Assembly: GCA_026419785.1 (NCBI GenBank) | Contig: JAODTK010005869.1 | Span: 241,327-305,326, forward strand | Direction: 5' to 3' | DNA length: 64,000 bases | Source of the DNA: Sclerodactyla briareus | Lineage: Eukaryota > Echinodermata > Holothuroidea > Dendrochirotida > Sclerodactylidae | In this document: in pieces, positions 1 through 10,073 of the stretch | How the letters are laid out: each line of letters begins with the position of its first letter | Numbering within the stretch: position 1 is the first letter of the stretch | Program-made: the position numbers and the translations under genes | Notes under the pieces: model-generated | Seen by the model: only the letters and a program-made list of their open reading frames with translations | Database searches by the model: none | What the model was told of the DNA's origin: nothing

Positions 1-1060
1 AGCAACATTTCGTGCATTCGGTTTCTTGACAACACGGAAGTTCGATTTGATGACCACGGCTGATGATTTGAATTATCAATGTATTGCTTACGTGATATTC
101 GCGTGTTTATTTTTCATTATCCGCTGATGACATCACTCAGCACTTCACCCGAATTTACCTCTTGTGGAGTGAACCCTAGTATTTTAGATTGTCATATTCC
201 AACCTAGTATTTGTCTAAAAGTATACCGTAAACTCTTTTTCGAGAGGGAGATTTTCTTCGCTAAACAGTGAAGGCGGGCGCCGCTGTTAATATCAAGATA
301 TAGGCCATCAAATCGACACATCGTCAAAATGATTTTTTTTATTATGAAACGATCCGAAAAATATCAAGCTAGATAAAAGCAACATTTCAGTGCATACGGT
401 TCTTGAAACACGGATTCCGATTTGATGACCACGGGCTGATATTGAATTATCATGTATGTGCTTACGTGATTCGCGATGTTATTTTTCATTATCCGATGAT
501 GAAATCACTCCCCGATTTTACCCTCGGTGAGTGAACCTAGATTTAGGATTGTCATATATCCAACATAGTATGTCATAAACTTTAATACCGTAACTCTTCG
601 AGAGGGATTTTTCTTCGCTAACAACCATGAGAGCGCCGCTGTTAATAGCAAGATATAGCACTCCAAATCGACAACAGGATCGGGTCCGTCAAATGATTTT
701 TTTTTATAGGAAACGAAATCCGAAAAATATCAAGCTAGATAAAAGCAACATTTCAGTGCATACGGTTTCTTGAAACCCGGAAGTCGATTTGATGACCACG
801 CTGATGATTTAATTATCAATGTGTGCTTACGTGATCGCGATGTTATTTTCTTATCCGTGATGAAATCACTCCCCGACCTTACCCTCGGGTGGAGTGAACC
901 CTAGTATTTAGGATTGTCTATATAATCCAACATAGTAATTTGTCATAACCGTAAATACCGTAACTCTTTCGGAGGGATATTTTTTCTTCGCTAAACTGAG
1001 GGCGCCGCTGTTAATAGCAAGATATAGGCACATCACCGTCAAAATGATTTTTTTTTTCTT
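1..1060. repeat. Tandem satellite, ~370-bp unit, about 2.8 copies
   Basis: Units begin at 1, 378 and 744, each opening with a version of AGCAACATTTCRGTGCATAC; the spacings are 377 and 366 bp. Shared landmarks are a GATTTGATGACCACG block, TTACGTGAT, a GGAGTGAACC block and the CGCCGCTGTTAAT block near each unit end. Copies differ mostly by 1-5 base indels rather than substitutions. The array runs off the left edge of the window, so its true length is unknown. The third unit ends in a T-rich run near 1040-1060. No ORF is shared by the units, so I read it as non-coding satellite. Confidence 0.93.
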
Positions 1061-1412
1061 ATTATATAATCAGACCTGGTCTTATAAGCCGTGGCGTAGA
1101 CAGTTTTAACGCTCCCTCTCCCGTTTGTTTTCCTGGATCTTTTTTACTACTGTCTGTTTCTTTGCTTCTTCATCGTGTGCGTCTAATGCACTTAGGGTTA
1201 ATTACAGTTTCATCACGCGGACCAGGAGGAAATGGAAACACTTTCTTTCTGCCCACTGACCACTACCATACCCCCCCCACACGACGGAGTTCCTACAAAT
1301 TCGTTCACTCGTGATGAGTCTGCACATGTTTGTGTACATATTTGGGGTACGTTTCTCTTACGTTCCGACTGGAATTTGAGCATTATAATATGAAATTCTA
1401 AAAAATACTAGT
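1061..1412. other. Stretch without recognisable feature
   Basis: No repeat of other parts of the window, no RNA gene and no convincing open frame was seen. It contains a short C-run near 1271. It lies between the satellite and the coding-like minus-strand segment, so it could hold the 3' UTR of the latter. Confidence 0.4.
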
Positions 1413-1948
1413 TCATCTTTCCCTTTTCTCCGGCAAATTGAGGCTATTCTCTTTTCCAAAATTGTGATCATTTCGAGGTTCACACATCATCTGGATTTTG
1501 AAAGTTTGGGGGAACATCTGAGGCTTGCAGCCCGATATCCGGTACGAGTCCTCGAAGAACCCAGACATAGCGAGCCTTTCCTCATCAGTCAAGACCTTGC
1601 CATCACTTGTCTCAATATCCTGGCAATCAGCAATACTCCACGAGGCAATCCCCCGACATGCTGCCCTGAGCACCGTGCAGACAAGTCATTGTGAAGCCTT
1701 GTTGCTAATGCCCCAAACCAACAAAACACCGCCCCCATTTCATTATGTATAATGACATGTATTTGGGGGCGACATGATTCGCATTTTGATAGAAAATATA
1801 ATATGCTCCGTTTTGACAGACTCCTCTAATTTGAGCTTCACAATAATTAGCCCAAGTTCGCTCCGTGATGTTATAATTCACATCTAGATTGTGTTCCTGC
1901 CAAACGCGATCGGCTTGTATTTTGGAAATGATTGTCGTTTTTAGGCTC
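1413..1948 (-). CDS. Unidentified coding-like segment (terminal exon or decayed gene)
   Basis: Two open stretches lie on the minus strand in different frames. The first runs 1948 to 1708, about 80 codons, directly after an acceptor-like ATTACAG; it includes YCEAQIRGVC and NGAYYIFYQN. It ends at a TAG. The second, in another frame, is open from about 1690 to a TGA at 1413 and includes DGKVLTDEERL and SGFFEDSYRISGC. Amino-acid composition is protein-like and Cys-rich in both parts, so one indel or a decayed junction between 1690 and 1710 would link them. I recognise no domain. A plus-strand LINE abuts the upstream side, so earlier exons may have been displaced. It could also be the relic of another transposon ORF. 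Confidence 0.27.
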
Positions 1949-1949
1949 C

Positions 1950-2690
1950 TGTAATATTAAGCTGAGCAAGCGAGTGTGGGAGAACAAGCAGCAAACTTTG
2001 AACACCAAACTCAGGTTATCAGGCCATGCATCCTCAGCACCCTGTTGTCCGGCATTGAACTCTTACCAGCTAACCCAGACAGGAGAACCGCTTGGAAAGT
2101 TTCCATCTTCGCTGCCTCGATCCGGCGCATCATGGACATAACATGGCAGGACAAAGTCACCAACACTGCTGCATAAATGAGGGACAAGCATGCTCCCTCC
2201 TCATGCATCTCATGCTCTGTCAACGTCAGCTCCGGTGGCTCGTCCAGTTACACCGCTGGGGACTGTCGCATCCTAATGACCTCTGTATGGCGAACTGGCT
2301 ACAGGATGCCGCCCAACGGGTCGCCGAGCACTGCGCTACAAGGACGTCTGCAAGCGCGACCTTAAACTCATGGGCAATCGACACTCCAAATGGGAGCAAC
2401 GTGCGATGATCGTGACGGATGGCGCCATGCTGGCCGGGCTGGCATCAAGAGGTGAGAATGAGAAAAGGACCCTACAGCTAGTAGAAAGGATCACGAGGAA
2501 AGCAGACAACAGAGCGTTCACTACACCCACCCCACATTCTCAGTTTGTGTGCAACAAATGCGGCAGAGACTGTCACGCCAGGATTGGACTGTTGAGCCAA
2601 ACCAGACGCTGCTCTCAACAAGTCTGATTTGACTTTCCATGGTGCACACCATTGTCCTCTCGAGACCGAAGTATGTCTCTACTCACTAAA
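1950..2690 (+). mobile_element. LINE (non-LTR retrotransposon) 3' end: reverse-transcriptase C-terminus, frameshifted
   Basis: The plus strand encodes, across three frames, the conserved tail of a LINE endonuclease-reverse transcriptase. In order: LSKRVWENKQQTLNTKL (from ~1959), an ACILSTLL-like segment, SFHLRCL then RRIMDITWQDKVTNTA (to ~2175), CQRQLRWLV and NDLCMANWLQDA (to ~2320), then SKWEQRAMIVTDGA and the zinc-knuckle-like CNKCGRDCHARIGL ending in RRC and a stop near 2625. These blocks are the usual end of LINE ORF2 proteins, with the CxxC..H type tail after the RT thumb. At least three frameshifts break it, so it is inactive. The 5' side is truncated at about 1950, next to the minus-strand coding-like segment. 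Sequence to about 2690 looks like its 3' UTR. Confidence 0.88.
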
Positions 2691-3223
2691 TCATCTACTG
2701 ACTGAATATATTTCCAGTGTTCTTGAGCAGGTTAACCCTCACTGAAGTGTTCAATAATCCTCACATTTTAATATTGTACACTCACGCACTGAGGCCAATT
2801 TACAGGGCCCCACTGGCCTGCAAGCCGGCTGTGAGGGCTCACGGCCACATATGCCAAGCGCCGTTCCGCCGACCGGCAGAGAAGCTAGCATACTAGACCT
2901 CTACTTTCCAGTCACGACTCCACGCTTTCGAGCAGTACGCTTAGGATCTCTCAAAAGCTTCAACCATTGATCTATACCTCCCCGCCTAAAGTGTTGGAAC
3001 AAAGCTTCATGTAATACCAAATCTGGAGCTAGGACGGTCAATTTGGCCGGGAGCCATGCAACAGACCCCCCCCCCCCCCCCCCCCCACCCCAACCGCCGT
3101 TCAATGTTGAGAAAATATATTCTCATGATGGAATACACTACTAACATTCAACTTGAATCGGGGCGCGGGTTTTTTTTGCAATACGTTTAGTTTTGTTCCA
3201 ACTACTTCTGGCAGGGATTGTAG
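2691..3223. other. No gene seen; contains a 21-base poly-C tract
   Basis: A run of 21 C occupies 3066-3086. The translated G-rich frame over it on the minus strand is an artefact of the homopolymer. No other repeat match inside the window was found. Confidence 0.4.
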
Positions 3224-3499
3224 CCCGTCTTTCTACGTAAAGGACTTCCTCTTATTGAAAGCAACGAACTCGGAGACGATGTAGGTCATATTTATGTCGG
3301 TCGATTCCAGCTGGGAAAATTGACTATGGAAATAAAAGCTATTTCCTTTCTCTTCAGGGGGTATATGCATGCCAATTATTCAAACCCTCACGAGGAAGTC
3401 GATCGAATTGTTGGTTATATCTTGCAGCTATACATAGCCGTCCTCCGCGTTATAGGAGACAGTAGGCTAAAAATACAAAAAAATGGGCATTCAATTTGA
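3224..3499 (+). CDS. Unidentified open frame, possible terminal exon
   Basis: A stop-to-stop frame opens after TAG at 3221 and ends at TGA 3497-3499, giving 91 sense codons. It has no early ATG, so a start would have to come from an upstream exon. A strong acceptor-like polypyrimidine tract ending TTCAG lies inside it near 3357, which would give a shorter exon in the same frame. The C-terminal half is helix-like, with EEVDRIVGYILQLYIAVL followed by a basic tail. No family is recognised. A LINE 3' tail begins immediately downstream at about 3508. An open frame this long can occur by chance in this much sequence, so confidence is low. Confidence 0.2.
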   Translation, partial: PVFLRKGLPLIESNELGDDVGHIYVGRFQLGKLTMEIKAISFLFRGYMHANYSNPHEEVDRIVGYILQLYIAVLRVIGDSRLKIQKNGHSI

Positions 3500-3507
3500 T
3501 TTCAAAT

Positions 3508-3830
3508 TAATAATAATAATAATAGTGACATTTGTATAGCGCCTTTTCGAAAAGATACAAAACGCTTGTGACCAACTTAAGAAAAACAAGAGAAAGAATA
3601 TAACACACAAATACATTCACATACACAATTACACAAATAAATGTCTCTTGAGGTGACGCTTGAAGACGGTGGTGGAAGGAGCTGTCACATCGCTAAGGAG
3701 ACGATTCCACAGCTCCATTGTTTGAGTTCTTTGCGAACGGTAATGTGAGAGTTTTGAAGCAGATGCGCTGGGGGATGCGAAGCCAGTGAAGCTACTGTAT
3801 CAGGGGCGTTGTAGGTGTGAATTTCGGTTG
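3508..3830 (-). mobile_element. LINE 3' end, copy L1 (L2/CR1-like), 5'-truncated
   Basis: Read on the minus strand, the copy ends the ORF with MELWNRLLSDVTA and VFKRHLKRHLFV then stop. It continues through a short 3' UTR into GGCGCTATACAAATGTCAC and an (ATT)n tail at 3508-3525. The LWNxLP...FKxxLKxHLF pattern is the usual C-terminus of L2/CR1-type LINE proteins, and a microsatellite tail is typical of them. The 5' limit is uncertain. Four more copies lie in this window, all on the minus strand. Confidence 0.82.
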
Positions 3831-4395
3831 CTGATAAATTAACTGGCAGCTTTGATTCTGAAGAGTTGAAGACGATGAATGTTGCTCACCAGAGGTATTG
3901 TCTGAAGAAGAAATATACAGAAGTCCAGACGAGATGTTATCAATGACTGACTGCACTGTGACAAGTGTCAGTGTCAATATATTTGCGAATCTGACCCAAG
4001 TTACGAAGATGAAAGTTTATAAGACCTTGACCTTGATTTATTTTAAATACTTTCACAAGCTATGGTACGAGGTTCTAGTTCGGAATACTATTATTTTCGT
4101 CAACAATTTTGGTGTAGTTGAGCCGGTTAGTAAGTGAAAATGCCATTGAAATTATGACGATGATAATATGACGTTGCCAATTTTTGTGCAGGGATACGTG
4201 GCATATCTCTCCATGGTTCGTGCATAACTGCATATACAAGTACTGAGGCTGAGTTTACCTAATTGTTGCAGACCTATACTGAGTTTGTGAAGAGATCCGT
4301 CGAAACTGTAGCGAAATTTTAGCTGGAATTTTCTATACATATTTGAATTCGAGAAACTTGTTGCCCGGCCTTCAATCTACCCTAAATTGATCTAT
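3831..4395. other. Stretch without recognisable feature
   Basis: AT-rich sequence with only short random frames. The left part may be an unrecognised upstream portion of the neighbouring LINE fragment. Confidence 0.35.
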
Positions 4396-4399
4396 ATCC

Positions 4400-4650
4400 T
4401 ATGGTGTATCCGCCAGAATTTAAACTGTGAACAATCTATCGTAGAATTCACAGCAAGGATACATGACAGCAGAGTTGCCACTGCTGAATCTTCTGTGAAT
4501 TATACTGTAAACTACTGTAAAATTCTGTGTAAACATAAACTGAATACTAAGCAGCTAAAGTAGTCTATATATTGTCAGATTCAGTACATTGCAACTATGC
4601 TGCCAGTAAGGTACTGTAAATACTACAAACAGTTGTTTTACAGTGTACGA
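4400..4650. repeat. Dispersed ACTGTA-rich repeat, copy 1
   Basis: The segment is dense in ACTGTAAA/TTTACAGT words and shares phrases such as GAGTTGCCA, GTGAATT and TTTACAGTGTA with the segment at 11926-12141. The right end TTTACAGTGTA resembles a transposon terminus. The alternation of ACTGT and ACAGT words makes the whole block partly self-complementary. It is probably a non-autonomous DNA element, but I could not fix a target duplication. Confidence 0.55.
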
Positions 4651-4672
4651 AGACGTTGGCGCCGAGTGCACT

Positions 4673-4698
4673 TGTTCGTTTGTTTGTTTGTTTGTTTC
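4673..4698. repeat. (GTTT)n microsatellite
   Basis: Five to six GTTT units lie just beyond the right end of the ACTGTA-rich repeat. Confidence 0.85.
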
Positions 4699-4895
4699 CA
4701 CACTATGGGTATAGGGGTCAGTAGAGTTCGACATCGCCACATTTCACTACAACCCCATGTAGTTAGTCCAGCACCTTCAACCTCCGTGAAAATTGGCTTG
4801 TCACACTTATAGCTTCCGGAGTGAAAATATCCTAACTTTTTATTTGCTGCTGCCTACGTGCTAATTCGTGTGATAAGCTACATCTGAATTTACCA

Positions 4896-5480
4896 GCTTA
4901 CATAATAATAATATAATAACACTAATAATAATAATATAATATAAGGACATTTGATATAGCCCCCTTCCACAAGCGTGCTCAAAAGCGCTCTACAAGTTTA
5001 CAACAAAGTAAACTCATTACCCTAACTATAGACAGTAATGTGAAAGAAAAAGCGATAGAAGAGACGCCCCCGTTTTCGTATGAGTTTTCATGGCACCCGC
5101 AATCAGGTTCGATGTTCCCGGGGTTCGATGTTCCCGAGGTTCGATATTCCCGGTGTTGAACATCGGGAGCTTCGAACCTCGGGACGGGAACATCGAACCT
5201 CGTAAATTCGGGTGTCATTAAAACTTATACAAAAAAAACATAATTGGAAAATCGGGGAAAAAGCCCGGGATTGACGAACCCCAGGAACATTGACATAGCC
5301 CCGAAGAGATAATACATGAGGTTGTGAACCATAATAATGTTTGAACAAATGAGTCTTTAGTTCAGATTTGAAAATGATAACACTGTTACAGTCGTTGAGG
5401 TCACATGGTACCTTGTTCCAAACCAATGGACGTAGACTGAGGAAGCACGGTGACGGTCACCGACATGCTCGAGTCTGGAC
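4896..5480 (-). mobile_element. LINE 3' end, copy L2, carrying an internal foldback insertion
   Basis: On the minus strand the ORF end reads VWNKVPCDLNDCNSV and FKSELKTHLFKHYYG, matching the LWNxLP...FKSxLKTHLF pattern of the other copies. The 3' UTR leads to a GCGCT block, a degenerate GGCTATATCAAATGTCC motif and an (ATT)n tail at about 4900-4945. The 3' UTR is expanded by the foldback block at 5105-5202. The frame continues past the usual stop because of that block, so this copy is not intact. Confidence 0.78.
5105..5202. repeat. Foldback minisatellite: GGTTCGATGTTCCCG units facing their complement
   Basis: About three direct units of GGTTCGATGTTCCCG (5106-5152) are followed by the reverse-complement form CGGGAACATCGAACC (5184-5199) with a diverged unit between. 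The block can form a long imperfect hairpin. It sits inside the 3' UTR of LINE copy L2; related but degraded words recur at 5272-5300. Confidence 0.8.
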
Positions 5481-6092
5481 CTGGGGAACAACCAATCTAC
5501 CACTCGACGTAGACAGTAGCTTGCATAAAGATAATTCTAACAACCTGACAATCTACCTAAATAATGTCAGTAAGGTTTATTTATGTCTTCATCTTCCTGT
5601 TACCAACCAACCTTCAAACCGCTGTCTATTAACGGCGCCGATTTTCCTCTTGAGGTTTTCCCATTTTGGGCCATTGATACGGTCGCCTTGGAGACGAGTC
5701 ACATTATAGCTCCTTTTATAGACTTCTCTAACTTTCATAACAACATATTCGACTGCACTTAACGATAAGAGGAATGTTTTGTTTTTCAATATTATCCGAA
5801 ATCATTCACCGTAAAGTTCGGAAAGGAGTCGCCGAATCAGTGGCTAATACATAGCTTCACTCGCACGCAAGGTCATAACGTTCCGACGTGCGGCAGACGT
5901 CGGTATAATATGCATGAAGGGGGTCAGTTGAAAGAAGCACCATCAAGTTAACTCCGCTTGTTCTCAGTGCTGGAAGACCCCGATTACGCGTCGCCTATCT
6001 CGCCGTGGGGCGAAAGCAATTATACTATTGTAATTGTTAATTGTAAATGTTAAACTTTATTTGATTTGATTTCTGAAACGATACTCGCCTTC
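5481..6092. other. No gene seen
   Basis: The part to ~5790 may be more LINE L2 sequence but carries no motif I can name. The 6005-6070 segment is AT-rich with TTTGATTTGATTT, and may be the tail side of the adjacent minus-strand SINE. Confidence 0.35.
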
Positions 6093-6486
6093 CTTCTCGA
6101 CTATGCTTCAGATGATATCGAGGCCGGGTGTAACCAATCCCAACCTGCTACCGGGACCGTCATTTTACGTCCCCACCCGAAAAGACTATCGGTGAAATCC
6201 GGACCCGACCACTTTTTTCGGAACCTGGAGGAGCGGAATTCAAATTCAACATGACTACTCACGGCCGACAGACGAGACTTTTGCAACTATCCCGTACAAA
6301 GCCCATACACCCAGAAAATCCACTGCATCACAGCGGAACTCATGAGTGAAGACCAAGACCTCGCCCATCGCAACTGCCAGTGCAGCCACCTAGGGAAAAT
6401 CGTCCGATGACCGCTGGAATTCGACCCGGGAATATTGTGGTTGTAAAGTGTCATTGATACCACGCTACCATTCTTCCGCCCCAATG
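6093..6486 (-). mobile_element. tRNA-derived SINE, family A, copy 1
   Basis: On the minus strand the 5' end has an A-box-like GAATGGTAGCGTGGTATC and, ~35 bp on, a B-box GGGTCGAATTCC followed by AGCGG, so the head resembles a tRNA polymerase III promoter. The body matches the segments at 31970-32372 and 42491-42790 (shared blocks include CCTAGGTGG, the GCAGTGGATTTTCTGGG region and a GTTGGGATTGGTTACACCC 3' block). The copies are diverged by many substitutions and indels. No protein is encoded. SINEs of this layout borrow LINE machinery. Confidence 0.72.
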
Positions 6487-6503
6487 TTCCACTGCATTAT
6501 AGT

Positions 6504-6654
6504 CGGCGCCCTTTGCATGACGTCACGACGTGAAATCCTCTAAGGTATTCCGAGTATTTCGATATCGATAGAAGGTACCGGTACATCGTGACCCCAATCA
6601 AAGAAAATTATTCCGATACCGTGAGGCGATTTTTGTAACGTCATGTGAATGGTT
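6504..6654. mobile_element. TGACGTCA-ended MITE, copy A
   Basis: The left end GGCGCCCTTTGCATGACGTC faces a right end that reads, reverse-complemented, CCATTCACATGACGTTAC. The interior holds TCGATATCGATAG and GGTACCGGTAC palindromes, which recur in inverted order in copy C (29846-30000). Three copies in the window share terminal TGACGTCAC and a ~150-bp length, as expected of a miniature inverted-repeat element. Exact termini are uncertain by a few bases. Confidence 0.7.
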
Positions 6655-7179
6655 CGTAAGTATTTTTCCCAGGTGCAGCCATACATAGCCTCTTTGAATG
6701 ATTTCTCCAGAGAATCTTTTCAAGAGCATGGCATCTTAGCTAGACAGCATATATGTTCATAGTTGTTGCCCGTAATGTCATACGAGAGGTGTTCCTCTTT
6801 GTGTCATCTTTTCAATTTTCAATGGTACTAGAACAAGAGATCAGTGGCTTACAACATTTTATTCTTGAAAAATATCACCGAATGGAGAGAACTCGGAATC
6901 ACAATTGAAATATCGCAATCGACACTCTGGAAGCCCCGTCACGCCTCTGAGATATTCAAAAAATAAAACATCGCTGATATCGAAAATAACGTATCATCGA
7001 CACTCATTAATCCCTGGGACAAGTAGTGTCCAGGGGGTATCATGGGTTGGCTGCACCGTCGTCGACTAAACGAAATGTATTCTCGTGTGGCGCTCCTAGC
7101 TCTCCAACGCAGTGTCCGATTTACTTGAAACTGGCACCCAGTTGTCATGTGAAATCTTGAACAAGTTCGAAGTGGGCGT
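6655..7179. other. Stretch without recognisable feature
   Basis: No internal repeat match, RNA gene or convincing frame. It separates the MITE from the satellite array. Confidence 0.35.
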
Positions 7180-8190
7180 GGCCAAACCCTCCAACGGCAG
7201 CCATCGTGATTTAGACGAAACTTACTTTTTTGCTAGGAATGCACGTTCGGACCATGGCGATCGTTTTGGGACCAACGTAAATTTTCGACCCCATTGAACC
7301 CCACATGGCGGCCATTTGATTTTGTTCGCAAAAATAACGCTTGATCCGAGTGACTTGAATTTGGCGTACAGGTCCGTCATGAACCGAAATATTAGCCGAT
7401 GCGAAAGTGGGTCATGGCCACACCCTCCAACGGCGGTCATCTTGGATTTTTTGACGAATGACCTTTTGCAGATATGCACGTTTCGGAACATGGCGATCGT
7501 TTTGGGACCAACTTCAATTTTCGCCCAATGGACCCCACATGCGCGCCATTTTGGCCTTTTTTCGCAAACTAACGATTTATACGATTGAATTGAAATTGGT
7601 GGTGCAGGTCCCGCCATGAAGAAATATTAGAACGACTATTGCGAAAAGTGGTCATGGCCACCCCCAACGGCGGCCATCTCGCATTTTTTTGACGACGCTG
7701 ATTTTTTTGGCAGATATGCACTTTCGAACCTGCGATCGTTTTTGGACCAAACTTCATTTTCGCCCCATTGGACCCCACGTGTCGGGCCATTTTGAATTTT
7801 TTTTTTGCAAAATACGCTTTAATAATTATCCGATTGAATTGAAATTTGATGTGGCAGGTCCGCCATGAAAAATATTAGACGATGCGAAATTGGCTCTGGC
7901 CACACCCTCCAACGCGGCCTCTTGAATTTTTTGACGAACTGATTTTTTGCAGATTCACACGTTTCGGAACATGGCGATCGTTTGGGACCAACTTCAAGTT
8001 TGCGCCGGCCCATTGGACCACCCACGGTGGGCGCCATTTTTGATTTTTTTGCAAAAAAACGCTTTAATCCGATTAAGTTGAATTTTGGTGTACAGGTCCG
8101 CCATGAAGTAATATTAGACGATTGCCGAAAATGTGGCAGTGTCAGGCAGGGGGCCCTCCAACGGCGGCCATCTTGGATTTACCCGTCTGA
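7180..8190. repeat. Tandem satellite, ~240-bp unit, about 4.2 copies
   Basis: The anchor CCAACGGCGGCCATCTTG or a variant occurs near 7190, 7428, 7663, 7909 and 8158, giving periods of 235-249 bp. Each unit also has GAACATGGCGATCGTTTTGG, a CCCATTGGACCCCAC block and a GGTCCGCCATGAA block. Units differ mainly by small indels. Long minus-strand frames over it exist only because the GC-rich parts lack stops; they are not conserved between units. Confidence 0.92.
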
Positions 8191-8523
8191 ACATGTCTAG
8201 TTTACAAGAGTACTTTAAGAAGAACTAAAGGCACTTGAAGAAGAATGATGACCAAGAATTAGCTCCCCCGCGAAAGATGTAGACTATGTGTTTTACCTAT
8301 GCACAGATTTCACACGAAATTTTGTTATTTCGGCTCAGATTTTCCTTTTAAACATATTTATTTTGTTTTTACCCTTTTTCATGGGGCGTTCTGCTCACGT
8401 GTCCGCTTTGTTCACCTGCTGGTGGAAGAACGAATCAGACTTTCTAGGTTATCAGGCCTCCAGTGGAAAATTGGGGTAGCGTGACTGGAGCGACGTCATA
8501 CCCACGGCGAGGTTAGGGTTGCC
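8191..8523. other. No gene seen
   Basis: AT-rich linker between the satellite and the Harbinger-like element. Short overlapping frames at 8288-8484 have no recognisable content. Confidence 0.35.
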
Positions 8524-8526
8524 TTA

Positions 8527-8915
8527 GGCTGGGATTCCATAGATGCGTATGCGTGTTCGGGCTGGTGGTGAAAATCGCATATTCACGAAAACGAACGTCG
8601 TTACAGAAGAGAAAACAATGGTCAGTTCATGCGAAAAAACATACAACTATGGCGCAGCCCATGCATGTTGTCGTCGCTTGACTTTTTAAGGAAGATATTC
8701 AATAGAATAATTCGGAGTTATACGCATCCGTATACGCATTGGTACATGTGCTTATTTCGCCTATCCAGTGTTGGTTTCCACGTCTATGGAACCAATATCT
8801 ATCTTTGCAAACTAAATAAGACATGTTCAGACCATGGCCCCCCGGTCGGTTCACGTAAATTGGCGATTTATCACATGCGTACCGGACCCGCATACGCATC
8901 TATGGAATCCCAACC
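8527..8915. mobile_element. PIF/Harbinger-like non-autonomous transposon with TTA target duplication
   Basis: The termini are GGCTGGGATTCCATAGATGC on the left and, reverse-complemented, GGTTGGGATTCCATAGATGC on the right, continuing GTATGCG in both; about 27 bp with one mismatch. Each end is flanked by TTA (8524-8526 and 8916-8918). A TTA/TWA duplication and GG-starting ends are typical of PIF/Harbinger elements. At 389 bp with no transposase it would need a partner in trans. An internal TACGCATCCGTATACGCAT repeats part of the terminus. Confidence 0.85.
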
Positions 8916-8918
8916 TTA

Positions 8919-9932
8919 GTGACAATATCAGATTGATATGCTCCCGTGGGAAAAGGTTTAACGATAGTTCATATATCGATCATTACAGTAGAATGTCATT
9001 TATCTCCGTGATCAGAAGAAAGACATACAAATAAATAGAATGGTTCCTTCCAGCCTGTCTTACCAGTATTAGAATTTGCAGGACATCATATATCACGGTT
9101 GTGTCGATACGACGGGAAACCTGTACCTGTGAATCTTTAACGAAGTCTTCTGTTTTTGCACGACCCGACATTCACACCGGGTTCCACACTCTCAAACACA
9201 CATTTAAACCTACTTGGAAAGTGGAAACCATCAAGTCAAACAAATTAGAAAACCACGCGCTCTAAGTGTGTCGATAATAAACTTGATGTAACTCATGTTA
9301 AAGAGCATATCAGCCCCATTTGATCTATACCAAATTTGTAATGAAAACACTTTTAGTTATAAAAAATACGGTCCATTTTCGTCTTTTTTCACTTTGTCCT
9401 TGTTCACGTGGAAGTGCCTCCAGGAACGAATAACTTCATGATAACGTACCAACCAATCATTGCTGCTATGGAGTTCCAAGCATCGTTCGTAACCCCACGC
9501 GTTTCCGCCTCACATTACTCTGTCTTACGTCCGATTCATTAGTTCAATTAACGGAGAGTGCATACATTGGATTCGCGTTCATCCTTGTATTGTGTGGAGG
9601 TAATTTTTTTCAATTCCACTTTCCGAGAATCTGTAAATCGTACCGTATTTTGTTTTAAAAATCGCTAATGTCAGCTGAATGGTTGAAATTATCCACGTAT
9701 TTGGATTCTGATTTGGCTGTTTGGGGAAATTTCATTTTCAAGCATTTTTTTTTTCTCATTGTTGAAAGTGCCTGTTTACAGGTTGTTTTTTTTTTTCATT
9801 GTCTTTAGTTTCATCATGGTTAGCAGAGGATATTAAATTAATGCAAAGATGCCATTCTAGATTTAGAATTTGATGAAAAAGTCAATGACAGGACAGAGTG
9901 TAATGTGAGTTAGTGTATTGCGAGTTACCATA
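8919..9932. other. No gene seen
   Basis: AT-rich DNA with T-runs at about 9747 and 9787. No repeat or coding evidence. Confidence 0.35.
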
Positions 9933-10073
9933 CAATCTAAAACTGTTGGGTACAAATACCAATTTGTTTTACCCAGTCTGGGTAATATTCTACCCAATTT
10001 TAGTACATGTTAGCCAGACTGGGTAAAATAAATTGCCCAGGTGGCCACTTTGTACCCAACATTTTTTAGAGTG
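9933..10073. mobile_element. Near-palindromic MITE with TA target duplication
   Basis: The left end CAATCTAAAACTGTTGGGTA faces a right end that reads, reverse-complemented, CACTCTAAAAAATGTTGGGT. Both are followed by ACAAA. The interior repeats ACCCAGTCTGGGTAA and its complement, so nearly the whole 141 bp folds back. TA flanks both ends (9931-9932, 10074-10075), as for Tc1/mariner-type mobilisation. It has no coding capacity. Confidence 0.82.

Noticed and set aside
7222..7617. 131-codon minus-strand frame
   Set aside because: Lies in the 240-bp satellite and is not preserved from unit to unit.
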